A stretch of 64,000 nucleotides of DNA. Origin: CBDAPE01 sp965198325. Lineage in GTDB: Bacteria; Pseudomonadota; Alphaproteobacteria; UBA828; JAPUJA01. The position numbers and the translations under genes were made by a program. The notes under the pieces are model-generated. The model saw only the letters and a program-made list of their open reading frames with translations. It was not told the origin of the DNA and did not search any database. The DNA is taken from the NCBI GenBank assembly GCA_965198325.1, contig CBDAPE010000015.1:310001-374000 (forward strand), in the 5' to 3' direction. This document shows positions 33,564 through 42,761 of the stretch, piece by piece (positions within the stretch are counted from its first letter, which is position 1; each line of letters opens with the position of its first letter).

Positions 33564-34729
33564 TGGAAGATTTTATCGATCGCGAACGCTTGGCCGACCT
33601 TGACCGGCCGATAGGCGAAACGGCCGGTCTCCCGGGAAGCGCGTACAGCGAGGGATTTTACAAACTCGAACAAAGGGAATTTTTTCCCCGCACATGGTGT
33701 GCCATCGCCGTCGGATCGCAAGTTCCCAGACCGGGAGATGTGATACCCATCGACCTCGCGGGCTGGCCGCTCCTCCTTGTTCGCAATCAGTCGGGTCAAA
33801 TCAAGGTTTTCCACAACATGTGTCAACACCGGGGCATGCGCGTCGTGACGAAGTCCGCATGTCGCCAGGAGCTTCGGTGCCCGTGGCATGCCTGGACCTA
33901 CGATCTGGATGGCCGTCTCAAAACGCGGCGCGATTTCGCAGGTTGGAACGCGCCGGATGCCGGAGACATGAATGCGGAGCTACCCGGACTTAAAGAAGTG
34001 CGGTCGGATCAGTGGCACGACTACGTAATGGTCAATATCGACGGCAAGGCGCCGCCGCTTCGAGATCATATCAAGCCTCTCGATGACTTCCTCCAGGACT
34101 ACGATCTTGATGCTTTCGAGTACGCGAACACGCTGGAGCATTCTTACGAAGGCAACTGGAAGCTGGCGATGGAGGGTGGGCTCGAGGAATACCATCTACG
34201 TTCGGCGCATCCCCGCTTTGCCAAGGGCGTCATTTCGCAAAATCTTGAGTTCAGCCTCGATGCGGCCTGCCATTCGGGTTACCTGTTCTCTCGGAACTTT
34301 GGAGAAACCGAAAGGGCGGATCGAGTGGGCGAGCGCGGCATGCCGGCTCGTCCTGGTACCCCACGCGACGTTGAGAACTATTACCTGATCAACCTATTTC
34401 CTGTGGGCCTGATGCTCCTTGAGGACGATCACGCAATCTTCATCTTGTTTACCCCCGATGGTTGGAACCGCACGCGCGTCGTCAACTACCACTATTATTT
34501 TGGTGCCGCGGCTGTTGATCCGGCTTATGCCGAGGTCCGCAAGGAGTTTGAAGACGTTTGGACAGAGGTGATGTACCAGGACGCGGATTTCGTGAAATAC
34601 GTCCATGAGAATGCGCAGCTGCGTGATGCGGTCGGCATCAATTCGCACTTCGCGCCTTATTGGGAAAGGCCGGTCCAGCATTTTCAACGACTCGTCATAG
34701 ATACGATGAAAAATAGCTCGGACGGATGA
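33557..34729 (+). CDS. Rieske-type aromatic-ring-hydroxylating/N-demethylating oxygenase alpha subunit (GbcA/CntA-like)
   Basis: 390 residues from GTG 33557; no better start lies near. The Rieske 2Fe-2S cluster is bound by Cys89-x-His91 (MCQHRG) and Cys108-x2-His111 (CPWHAW). The mononuclear iron histidines are probably His213 and His218 in EEYHLRSAHP. The overall form resembles the carnitine, choline and glycine-betaine monooxygenase group more than benzoate dioxygenases. These enzymes oxidise N-methyl or quaternary amines. A partner reductase is not in the island; the one at 25304 belongs to another operon. Together with the dimethylformamidase it suggests stepwise breakdown of an N-methylated compound. 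Confidence 0.85.
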   Translation: MRLEDFIDRERLADLDRPIGETAGLPGSAYSEGFYKLEQREFFPRTWCAIAVGSQVPRPGDVIPIDLAGWPLLLVRNQSGQIKVFHNMCQHRGMRVVTKSACRQELRCPWHAWTYDLDGRLKTRRDFAGWNAPDAGDMNAELPGLKEVRSDQWHDYVMVNIDGKAPPLRDHIKPLDDFLQDYDLDAFEYANTLEHSYEGNWKLAMEGGLEEYHLRSAHPRFAKGVISQNLEFSLDAACHSGYLFSRNFGETERADRVGERGMPARPGTPRDVENYYLINLFPVGLMLLEDDHAIFILFTPDGWNRTRVVNYHYYFGAAAVDPAYAEVRKEFEDVWTEVMYQDADFVKYVHENAQLRDAVGINSHFAPYWERPVQHFQRLVIDTMKNSSDG

Positions 34730-35053
34730 GGGCGGGCGGCCAAGCTGGTTGAAGCCGGCTGAATTGGGATTGCCGGGCGAGTCAATTCCCAGCGCTCGCG
34801 GACGCCCGATCTGAATCTGATTCCAAGTCTTTAAAATATTTGCTTTGGGCCAGAAGCGGCCCCCGCTGGCGGAGAATTCGAACGGCCTGCAATGTGTCCG
34901 CGGACGGACTCTCGGATGGTGGCTCCAGACCCTAAATGAGAACGGCGGCGCAATAATCCCCCCCTGAAGCGGCCGGTTGATCCGGCTGTGGCGGACCAAA
35001 ATGGGACCGTCTATAGCCTTCTGTCAGGGTTGCTCTGACTGGAAGGCGGGGGG

Positions 35054-35418
35054 ATGTATCGGGTGGATTTGTACGCGCGGGTTCGGCGGGCGTGTCGTGT
35101 CGAGGGAATGAGCACCCGCGAGGCCTCGCGGGTGTTCGGGCTGGACCGCAAGACGGTCCGCAAGATGCTGTCGTTCTCGGTGCCGCCGGGGTCTCGCCGC
35201 GGCAAGCCGCCACGGCGGCCGAAGCGGGGTCCGTTCACGGGGATCATCGATCGGATTCTGGAAGACGATCGGACCAGCCACCACAAGCAACGGCCCACGG
35301 CGAAGCGGATCTTCGACCGTCTCCGGGACGAGTACGGCTTTACGGGCGGCTACACCATCGTGAAGGACTATGTCCGTGAGCGGCGGCTTCGGTCGCGCGA
35401 GATGTTCGTCGCTGTCCA
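35054..35418 (+). pseudogene. istA transposase N-terminal fragment (IS21 family)
   Basis: About 118 codons read RVDLYARVRRACRVEGMSTR and EASRVFGLDRKTVRKML, the helix-turn-helix of IstA, followed by RPTAKRIFDRLRDEYGF, GGYTIVKDYV and RSREMFV. At that point, where IstA normally continues toward its ADFGEA motif, the frame enters foreign sequence. The missing continuation reappears at about 36600, after the IS256-type insertion. Confidence 0.78.
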
Positions 35419-35419
35419 G

Positions 35420-36610
35420 ATATCTTGTGTAAATGAGTGCCGTGGGTCCACCTACGATGAGGACTATCAGACCTGAACTTCGACGAACTTCTGGCCGATT
35501 ACGAGAAGCCGGATGACCTGCTGGGCGAAGACGGGCTTCGGTGCTCGAGCGGGCGCTTGGCGATGAGCGATCACCGGCTACGAGAAGGGTGACCCGGCGG
35601 TCGCGGCACGTAACAGCGGCTACTCGGACAAGACGGTGCTGAGCGAGGATGGCGAGATCGATATCGCCGTGCCGCGCGACCGCACCGGCACGTTCGACCC
35701 GCTGATCGTGCCCAAGGGCGAACGCCGTCTCGAGGGCTTCGACGATCGCATCGTGTCGCTGTATGCCCGCGGCATGACGGTGCGCGAGATACGTGGCCAT
35801 CTGCAGGAGCTTTACGGGGTCGCGGTTTCGCCGGACCTGATCAGCCGGGTCACCGACGCGGTACTCGAGGAGGTCCGCGAATGGCAGAACCGACCGCTCG
35901 ATGCGGTCTATCCGGTGGTGTTCTTTGACGCGCTGCGGGTCAAGATCCGCGACGAAGGCCTGGTGCGCAACAAAGCAGTCTACGTTGCACTGGCCCTCAC
36001 CGCTGAAGGCGAGAAGGAGGTTCTCGGGCTGTGGATCGAGCAGACCGAAGGCGCCAAGTTCTGGCTCAAGGTGATGAACGACCTCAAGACCCGCGGCGTC
36101 GCTGACATCCTGATCGCCGTGGTCGACGGCCTCAAGGGCTTCCCCGAGGCGATAACAACGGTGTTCCCCGAGACCACGGTGCAGACCTGCATCGTGCATC
36201 TGATCCGCAGTTCGCTGGCGTTCGTGTCGTGGAAGGACCGAAAGAGGATCATGCCCGATATCAAGGCGATCTACCGCGCCGAAACCGCCGAGACCGCGGC
36301 GGCCAAGCTCGACGAGTTCGAGGCCAAATGGGGCGAGCGCTATCCGGCGATCGCGCCCAGCTGGCGCCGCGCCTCGCCGATGTTCGCGCGCCGGGATCCG
36401 CGATCTACACCACCAATGGAGCCTGCACCGGCGCAAGATCAAGACACGCGGTAGCAACGACCGCGGTCAAGCGGTTCCTGGCGATCCGCAATGCCTTGGA
36501 AACGGCCTATTGAATGGACCGCCGCAATGGGGCGCGATCTGTTCGAGGATCCTTTCCGGCCTCAGCGCGCTCGAAACAATGTCGCCCCGCCACTTACACA
36601 GACAATCGGA
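35420..36610 (+). pseudogene. IS256-family (mutator) transposase relic inserted in istA
   Basis: The reading starts NFDELLADYEKPDDLLGEDG near 35475, breaks frame twice before 35640, and then runs as a clear mutator transposase: PRDRTGTFDPLIVPK, FDALRVKIRD and VVDGLKGFPEAITTVFP supply the first two DDE aspartates, and CIVHLIRSS follows. It shifts frame again after APSWRRA (about 36370) with IYTTN in the next frame. Related ends with TGTGTAA near 35427 and TTACACA near 36595 suggest the boundaries. Several frameshifts make it inactive. Confidence 0.75.
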
Positions 36611-36793
36611 CACACCCATTCCCCCGGCCCCGCCCAGGCGGACTTCGGCGAGGCGATGGCGGTGATCGGCTCCGAGCGGCTTACCGGCGCTCTCCTCGAC
36701 CGCCGCACCCACCACGTCAACATCCTCGAGATGAATGGCGAGAGCTACAGGCTCAACCAGAGCCGCAGGCGTCAAACCCCGACGGCGAACTGA
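36600..36793 (+). pseudogene. istA-istB deletion scrap (IS21 family)
   Basis: One frame reads HTHSPGPAQADFGEAMAVIG, the IstA catalytic start, and then SERLTGALLDRRTHHVNILE with NGESYRL, the IstB C-terminus. The rest of istA and almost all of istB is deleted between them. Downstream to 36984 only the IS21 right-end repeats are present. Confidence 0.72.
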
Positions 36794-36986
36794 ACCGACC
36801 ACCCAACCCACGCTTGACCCCATGGGCCCACAGGTCCCTCCCGCGCGCGCCGCCGCGTCGGCCTGTTGAGGGCACGCCGCGTCGCACGCGGGGCCCGCCC
36901 ATGGACTACGGGGACAAGCCCGCAGCCGCCAAGCGGTCCCTTCTTACACCGCCACGGTCGTCCCTTTTTGCTCCGCCATTGACACC

Positions 36987-38948
36987 CTAAAGCACTGCGG
37001 CGACCTTGAGCGCGTCGAGGGTCGCCTCTTCGACGGTCCGGGGCGTGGCGCAATCGCCGATCGCGATCACCTCGCCGTCATAATCGGATAACTCTTCGAG
37101 GAGCCCGGCATAGCGCTCGTGACCGAGCGCCAGAACGATGGTTTCGATGTCTTCGACGACAATTGCCTCGCCGGTCATGATGTGCTGCAGATAGACCGAG
37201 TCGTCGTCGACCCCGAACAGCCGCGCATACGGGATCACCTCGACGCCGAGGCGATGCATGGTTCCCGCCCCCATGTCTCGGATATAGGGCTGAAGCGATT
37301 GCCCGGCGGCGTAGCCGGCCACGGCGAGGCGCACCCGGCAGCCGTCGCGGGCGAGCTTCTCGGCCAAGCCGAGCCCGATCCAGTCGCAGCGCCAGTCGGC
37401 GACCAGCACCGAGGCCCCGACGTTGACCTCGTTCTTCAGCACCTGCCAGGCATCGACCACATGCTCGCCCTCGAGACCATCGAGCGCGGGCCGGCGTGGG
37501 CCGGCACCGGTCGCGACGATCACCGCGTCGGGCGCTTCGCGGGCGATCAACTCGGGCGTGGCTGGCGTGTTCTTGACGACCGCGGCCCCGGCCAACTCCA
37601 TCTCGCGGCTGAAATTGGTCACGATGCCGCCGAACTCCGCGCGGCCGGGGAGCGCCTGTGCAAGCAGGACCTGACCGCCAAGCTGGCCGCTCGCTTCGTA
37701 AAGCGTGACGGCGTGACCCCGCTCGGCGGCAACGATCGCGGCCTTCATGCCCGCGGGGCCACCACCGGCGACCAACACCTTGCGCACGGGGTCGGCTGGT
37801 TTGAGCGAGCCGTATTCGAGTTCGCGGCCGGTCTCGGGGTACTGGATACAGGAGATCGAATAACCGGTCATCATATGGCCTATGCAGGCCTGGTTGCAGG
37901 CGATGCAGGCACGAATATCGTCGACGCGCCCCGCTCGGGCCTTGTTGACCATCTCGGGATCGGAAATCTGGGCGCGGGTCATGCCGCACATGTCGGCCTG
38001 ACCCGAGGCCAGAATGGTCTCGGCGATGTGGGGCTGGTTGATCCGCCCGGCGACGAAGACCGGCCGGGAAACCCGTTCGCGCACGGCGGCCGCGTAGGGC
38101 GCGACATAGCCCGTCTCCATGGCCATCGGCGGAACGATATGGGTCGCCGCGCCGAGATTGACTGACGAGCCGGCGATGACATTGAAATAGTCGATCCCAC
38201 CATCGCCGTCGAGCGCGACGCAGGCAGCCGCGGCTTCGTCGAGGCTCAGCATCTCCGCGTCGGTGCCGTCGCCGGTGATGCGCAGGCCGACGATCAATCC
38301 ATCGTCGGTCTTGGACCGGACGTCAGTCACGACCTCGCGCAGAAACCGCAGGCGGTTATCAACCGAGCCCCCATATTCGTCTTCGCGCAAGTTCACCCGC
38401 GGGCTCAGGAACTGGGCCGGCAGATAACCATGGCTGCCGACGATCTCGACACCGTCGAGACCCGCCTCGCGCATGCGCGCCGCGGCGTGGCCATAACCCG
38501 CCACAATTTCGCCGATCAGGTCGCGCGACATGGGCTCGGGTACGATGTGGAAGCGCTCGTTCGGCACCGCGGAGGGGGCATAGGCATGAGCCTGGGAGCC
38601 ATCGGTCGAGCTGAAGATTTCGCGCCCCGGATGGAAGATCTGACCGAATATCCTGCAGCCGTGGGAATGAACCGTTTCGGCCAGCTCGGCGTAGCCCGGG
38701 ATGCAGCTGTCGTCGTAGGCGATGATGGAATTGAGGTTGAATACGCCGGTCGGATGCACCGCGCCGATCTCGACGATAATCAGACCGGCCCCACCCTTCG
38801 CGCGCGCCTCGTGATACGCCCTGAGCGCATCGTTGGGAGCGGTGCCTTCGACGAGCAGGGTTTCATGCCCCGTCGAAAAAATGCGGTTCCGGATCTCGAG
38901 TCCCCGGATGGTAAGCGGACTGAACAGGGTCGGAAACATTTGGCTCAT
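36987..38948 (-). CDS. OYE/2,4-dienoyl-CoA reductase-family iron-sulfur flavoprotein, possible N-demethylase
   Basis: 653 residues from the ATG at 38948. The OYE-type barrel (1-360) carries FSTGHETLLVEGTAPND and VEIVGSHGYLPAQFLSP, with the His-x2-Tyr pair used by the dienoyl-CoA reductase/trimethylamine dehydrogenase group. A 4Fe-4S site is formed by CIACNQACIG and a later Cys in SISCIQYP. The FAD/NAD half starts VLVAGGGPAGMKAAIVAAERG. The subfamily includes N-methylproline (stachydrine route) demethylases. Unlike the paralogue at 13591, the active-site SHGYLP segment is kept. The IS21 relic abuts its 3' end. Substrate unknown. Confidence 0.82.
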   Translation of the reverse strand: MSQMFPTLFSPLTIRGLEIRNRIFSTGHETLLVEGTAPNDALRAYHEARAKGGAGLIIVEIGAVHPTGVFNLNSIIAYDDSCIPGYAELAETVHSHGCRIFGQIFHPGREIFSSTDGSQAHAYAPSAVPNERFHIVPEPMSRDLIGEIVAGYGHAAARMREAGLDGVEIVGSHGYLPAQFLSPRVNLREDEYGGSVDNRLRFLREVVTDVRSKTDDGLIVGLRITGDGTDAEMLSLDEAAAACVALDGDGGIDYFNVIAGSSVNLGAATHIVPPMAMETGYVAPYAAAVRERVSRPVFVAGRINQPHIAETILASGQADMCGMTRAQISDPEMVNKARAGRVDDIRACIACNQACIGHMMTGYSISCIQYPETGRELEYGSLKPADPVRKVLVAGGGPAGMKAAIVAAERGHAVTLYEASGQLGGQVLLAQALPGRAEFGGIVTNFSREMELAGAAVVKNTPATPELIAREAPDAVIVATGAGPRRPALDGLEGEHVVDAWQVLKNEVNVGASVLVADWRCDWIGLGLAEKLARDGCRVRLAVAGYAAGQSLQPYIRDMGAGTMHRLGVEVIPYARLFGVDDDSVYLQHIMTGEAIVVEDIETIVLALGHERYAGLLEELSDYDGEVIAIGDCATPRTVEEATLDALKVAAVL

Positions 38949-39120
38949 GGCGTCTCTTCCTCGGCTGCGCCCTAACCAACCCCGAATTGCCGTGCCAATC
39001 AAGGGCACAGCGCATCGGGCGGGCTCACGGCCTTGTGAGGGCAGTTGATTTGTCTGGCGTGGTCAAGCGGCCTATCTCTGTCGGCGTGTGACGGCGATCA
39101 ACGCGGCGCCCGCGATTTAG

Positions 39121-39417
39121 ATGCAAAAGACCATGGCAAGAGCAATTTGGAACGGTACCGTTATCGCAGAAAGCGAATCCGCAAAAATCGTGGACGGGAC
39201 CCTTTACTTTCCGCCCGAGGCTCTCCATCTCGAGTACTTCCGGGCCAGTGGAACCGAGACGGTCTGCCCCTAGAAGGGCACGGCGTCCTATTTCACCCTT
39301 GAGGTGGAGGGCGTTTGCAACGAGGATGCGGCCTGGGCCTATATTGATCCCAATCCCCAGGCCGATGCGATCCGCGGCCATGTCGCGTTTCAGAAAGACG
39401 TTAACGTTGTTTCTTAA
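39121..39417 (+). pseudogene. DUF427 family gene interrupted by an in-frame amber codon
   Basis: The frame from ATG 39121 (or 39133) reads MARAIWNGTVIAES, YFPPEALHLEYFRASGTETV and CP, then TAG at 39271, then KGTASYFTLEVEG, AAWAYIDPNPQAD and RGHVAFQKDVNV before a TAA at 39415-39417. The family motif at the break is CPWKGTASY, so TGG (Trp) has become TAG. Everything else looks intact at about 98 codons. Either it is a very recent pseudogene or a sequencing or assembly error. The function of DUF427 proteins is not known. Confidence 0.82.
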
Positions 39418-39481
39418 CCGGGCATTGGCAATTCTCGCCCTAAACTGGGCACCATTGGCAGGTAGCCCGAGGACGACCACG

Positions 39482-39916
39482 ATGGTCCGCAGATTCCTTC
39501 TCACCACCGCCCTGGCGGTATTCATTCCTGGCCTCGCGCCGGCGTTGACCAGCGCCCCGATCGCCGTCGAGATCGTCGGCGTGCGCAGCGCGTCCAGCGT
39601 CATCGAACTCGCCGTCTACGACAGCGCCGAGAGCTTCCTCGAAGACGGCCAAAGCGTCGCCACGGCGACCTTCGACGCGAGCGACGGCCGGGTGGCCGGC
39701 GAGGTCCTCGGACTTCCCGCGGGCCGCTACGCCATCGCGGTCTTCCACGACGAGAACGGCAACGACGAGTTCGATACGAACTTCATCGGCCTGCCCACCG
39801 AGGGCTACGGCTTCTCGAACGGCGCGACCGTATTCCTGGGCCCGCCCGCGTTCGACGACGCTGCCTTCGAGACCGGCGCCGAAGGCGCCCGACTGACCGT
39901 AAACCTGTCCTACTAG
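39482..39916 (+). CDS. DUF2141 family exported protein
   Basis: 144 residues from ATG 39482. A signal peptide spans about residues 1-22 (MVRRFLLTTALAVFIPGLAP). The body has the DUF2141 pattern: IELAVYDSAESFL, then GLPAGRYAIAVFHDENGNDEFDTNF split around the acidic loop, and GLPTEGYGFSNGA. The DENGNDEFD loop looks like a calcium-binding turn. The family is periplasmic and of unknown function. It stands between the DUF427 relic and the convergent radical SAM gene. Confidence 0.85.
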   Translation: MVRRFLLTTALAVFIPGLAPALTSAPIAVEIVGVRSASSVIELAVYDSAESFLEDGQSVATATFDASDGRVAGEVLGLPAGRYAIAVFHDENGNDEFDTNFIGLPTEGYGFSNGATVFLGPPAFDDAAFETGAEGARLTVNLSY

Positions 39917-39953
39917 GTAGATCCGACCGTCTGAACGGCGGACGCCGACCGCT

Positions 39954-41027
39954 TTAGGCTGCGGCGAAGTCGGCCAGGCGGATCGGCGCACGGCGCGCGC
40001 CCCAAGTGCCGGCGGGGCCGTCGAAGCGCCCCGCAAGCGGGGTCGCGCAGTGGGTACAGCGGCCGTCGTCGGTGAGGTTCCAGGCGCCGAGCCGGTACCA
40101 ATCGCGCTCGATCAGGAGACCGCCGCAACCGTGGCAATAGGTGGAGCCGCCGTCCGAATCATGGACGTTGCCCGTATAGGCGTAGCGCACGCCGTTGCGC
40201 ATGGCGATACCCCTGGCCCGGGTCAGCGTCGCAGGCGGGGTTGCCGGCTGGTCGCGCATCTTCCAGTCCGGGTGAAAGGCGGTGAAGTGCATCGGCACGT
40301 CGGGTCCGAGCTCGTCGACGACCCAGCGGGTCATAGCATCGAGTTCCTCGTCGGAATCGTTCTCGCCCGGGATCAACAGGGTCGTGAGCTCGAACCAGAC
40401 ATCGGTCTCATGCTTGAGCCAGACCAGGGTATCGAGCACCGGCGCGAGCTCGGCACCACAGATCTTGCGGTAGAAAACGTCGGTGAAGGCCTTCAGGTCT
40501 ATGTTCGCGGCGTCCATGTCGCGGTAGAACTCGACGCGAGGCTCCTTGCAGATATAGCCCGCAGTGACCGCAACCGTGCCGATCTCCGCCTCGCGGGCGG
40601 CGCGCGCGATGTCGAGCGCATATTCGAAGAAGATGACCGGGTCGTTGTAGGTGAACGCGATCGAGCGGCAGCCGGTCGCCTTCGCGGCACGCACGATCAC
40701 TTGCGGCGACGCGGCGTCGGCAAGGGTGTCGATCTCGCGCGACTTGCTGATGTCCCAGTTCTGGCAGAATTTGCAGGTCAGGTTGCAACCCGCCGTGCCG
40801 AACGACAGGACGGGGGATCCCGGCAGGTAGTGGTTGAGCGGCTTCTTCTCGATTGGGTCGATGCAGTATCCGGACGAGCGGCCGTAGCTCGTCATCACCA
40901 GACCGTCGCCGGCCCGTGCCCGGATGAAGCACAGGCCCCGCTGACCTTCGTGAAGCTTGCAGTAGCGCGGGCAAATATCGCACTGGATACGGCCGTCTTC
41001 GAGCGCATGCCAATAGCGCCCCGGCAC
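39954..41027 (-). CDS. AmmeMemoRadiSam system radical SAM enzyme
   Basis: 357 residues if GTG 41027 is used; the frame stays open to 41282 but would then overlap the divergent Memo gene, so the start is uncertain. The N-terminus carries CDICPRYCKLHEGQRGLCF (extra cysteines). The radical SAM cluster is CNLTCKFCQNWDIS, the exact pattern of this family (related to pyruvate-formate-lyase activators). FTYNDPVIFFEYALDIARA and AVTAGYICKEPRVEFYRDMD follow. A C-terminal zinc-like pair of CxxC motifs (CHGCGG, CTHC) is present. The family always co-occurs with Memo and AMMECR1 proteins and its reaction is unknown. Confidence 0.85.
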   Translation of the reverse strand: MPGRYWHALEDGRIQCDICPRYCKLHEGQRGLCFIRARAGDGLVMTSYGRSSGYCIDPIEKKPLNHYLPGSPVLSFGTAGCNLTCKFCQNWDISKSREIDTLADAASPQVIVRAAKATGCRSIAFTYNDPVIFFEYALDIARAAREAEIGTVAVTAGYICKEPRVEFYRDMDAANIDLKAFTDVFYRKICGAELAPVLDTLVWLKHETDVWFELTTLLIPGENDSDEELDAMTRWVVDELGPDVPMHFTAFHPDWKMRDQPATPPATLTRARGIAMRNGVRYAYTGNVHDSDGGSTYCHGCGGLLIERDWYRLGAWNLTDDGRCTHCATPLAGRFDGPAGTWGARRAPIRLADFAAA

Positions 41028-41227
41028 GATCGACGGATCGCGCGCAGCCTCTTCGGCTGTAACCGCGTTATCGATGACACCCTCCTCGCCGGACTTGATG
41101 CTGCGCCCGACCGTACTAAGGTAAGCAAGGAGCTTGCCGGTTTCAATCGGCAGGCGGCGGCCTCGCTTTACGGCTCCGCCGGTGCGCGCTAGGCTTCCGG
41201 CCCGGGCGAGCGCCCAAGGAGGAGACG

Positions 41228-42667
41228 ATGACGAGTGTGCGACCCGCGGCGGTGGCGGGTACATTCTACCCCGGCGATGCACGCAATCTTACGGACGCGA
41301 TCCAAGGCTACCTCGCCGGCGTTGCAGCCCAAGGACCCGCGCCCAAGGCGCTGATCGCGCCCCATGCGGGCTATATCTATTCGGGTCCGATCGCCGCGTC
41401 CGTGTACGGCCGGTTACGGGAGGCGGCGGGCCGGATCCGCCGGGTCGTGCTTCTCGGCCCCTCTCACTACGTTGCCCTCAGCGGTCTTGCGGTCCCGTCC
41501 GTCGATTTTTTCGAGACGCCGCTGGGAAAGATTGCCATCGATACCAAGGCGCGGGCGCGGGTTGCCGGGCTCGCACAGGTCACCATCGACGACGGGCCGC
41601 ACGCCCGGGAACACAGCCTGGAGGTCCAGTTGCCGTTCCTGCAGGACGTGCTCGACGATTTTGTCCTTCTGCCGCTGTCGGTCGGCCAGGCGACGGCGGC
41701 CGAGGTTGCCGAAGTGATCGAGGCACTGTGGGGCGGCGAAGAGACCCTGATCGTCATCAGCTCCGATCTTTCCCATTATCACGACTACGCCACAGCCCAA
41801 CGGCTTGACGCGGAAACCTCCAAGGCCATCGAGCAGCTCAGCCTTCACGATATCGGGCAGGCTTCGGCCTGCGGCCGGGTGCCGATCTACGGCCTGTTGA
41901 CCGTTGCACAGCGCCGAGGCCTGTCGGCCACAACGATCGACCTGCGCAACTCAGGTGATACGGCGGGCCCGCGGGATCGGGTCGTAGGCTATGGCGCCTA
42001 CGTGTTTGGGCCTGAGGGCAGCGGCGCGAAAACCAGCGATGGCACCGGCTTGGCGGGCGATGACGACACGGAAGACCCGGCGCTCGCCCGTCTACTCGCG
42101 AGTCACGGCGATACGCTGCTCCACGTCGCCCGGGTCTCGCTCGAATCGGGCGTAAATCGTGGCCGGGCGGCCGATGTCGAAATCGCGAATGCACCTGACG
42201 CACTCAAGATCCACGGCGCCAGCTTCGTCACTCTCGAAGAGGCGGGGCGCCTTCGGGGTTGCATCGGTTCGCCCCAGGCCTGGCGGCCGCTGGCCATCGA
42301 CGTCGCCGAGAACGCCTACCGGGCAGGCTTCGAGGATCCCCGGTTCGAGGCAATCGAGGCACCGGACCTCGACCGCGTCGATGTCTCGGTCTCGGTGTTG
42401 GGTGAGCCCCGACGCTTCGCAGTGGAGTCCGAAGACGATCTGATCGCCAAGCTACGGCCGGGTGTCGACGGTCTGATCCTGCGCGACCAGGGAAAAAGCG
42501 GCCTGTTTCTGCCCGCGGTCTGGGAGAAATTACCCGAGGCGCCGGACTTCGTCGGCCGCCTCAAACTCAAGGCAGGTCTCACGGCCGATCACTGGTCGGA
42601 TCAGATGGAGATCTGGCGTTTCGTCAGCGCCTCGGTTTCACAGCCGGCAACGACTGCCACGCGGTAA
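41228..42667 (+). CDS. AmmeMemoRadiSam systems A and B fused: Memo-AMMECR1 protein
   Basis: 479 residues. The N-terminal Memo domain (1-262) has APHAGYIYSGPIA, GPSHYVALSG, REHSLEVQLPFLQ and SSDLSHYHDY. Candidate metal or active-site residues equivalent to human MEMO1 are His46, His80 and Cys215. After a Gly/Asp-rich linker, the AMMECR1 domain (about 285-470) carries the signature RLRGCIGSP, FEDPRF and DGLILRDQGKSGLFLPAVWE split by turns. In many genomes A and B are separate genes; here they are one polypeptide. It is divergent from the radical SAM partner across about 200 bp. Together they form a complete, uncharacterised three-function system. Confidence 0.9.
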   Translation: MTSVRPAAVAGTFYPGDARNLTDAIQGYLAGVAAQGPAPKALIAPHAGYIYSGPIAASVYGRLREAAGRIRRVVLLGPSHYVALSGLAVPSVDFFETPLGKIAIDTKARARVAGLAQVTIDDGPHAREHSLEVQLPFLQDVLDDFVLLPLSVGQATAAEVAEVIEALWGGEETLIVISSDLSHYHDYATAQRLDAETSKAIEQLSLHDIGQASACGRVPIYGLLTVAQRRGLSATTIDLRNSGDTAGPRDRVVGYGAYVFGPEGSGAKTSDGTGLAGDDDTEDPALARLLASHGDTLLHVARVSLESGVNRGRAADVEIANAPDALKIHGASFVTLEEAGRLRGCIGSPQAWRPLAIDVAENAYRAGFEDPRFEAIEAPDLDRVDVSVSVLGEPRRFAVESEDDLIAKLRPGVDGLILRDQGKSGLFLPAVWEKLPEAPDFVGRLKLKAGLTADHWSDQMEIWRFVSASVSQPATTATR

Positions 42668-42761
42668 GCCGGCGACAAATTCGAATTCGATATTGATGCT
42701 GTGGATGCCCAATCCGGACCCGGCTAAACATGCGAATTGCGGAACGGATTAGGCGCCGGCG

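Larger units (their letters stand above)
34987..36984 (+). mobile_element. IS21-family element relic, with nested IS256-type insertion
   Basis: The left end TGTGGCGGACCAAAATGGGA (34987) and the right end, read inward as TGTCAATGGCGGAGCAAAAA from 36984, are related terminal repeats of the IS21 type. An istA start (35054) and an istA-to-istB fused scrap (36600-36793) lie between them, split by an IS256-type relic. The right end stops two bases from the flavoenzyme stop codon at 36987. The stretch 34730-34986 before it holds no gene I recognise. Confidence 0.65.

Noticed and set aside
35054..36793. Active IS21 or IS256 transposon
   Set aside because: Both transposases have frameshifts or large deletions; no complete set of genes is left.
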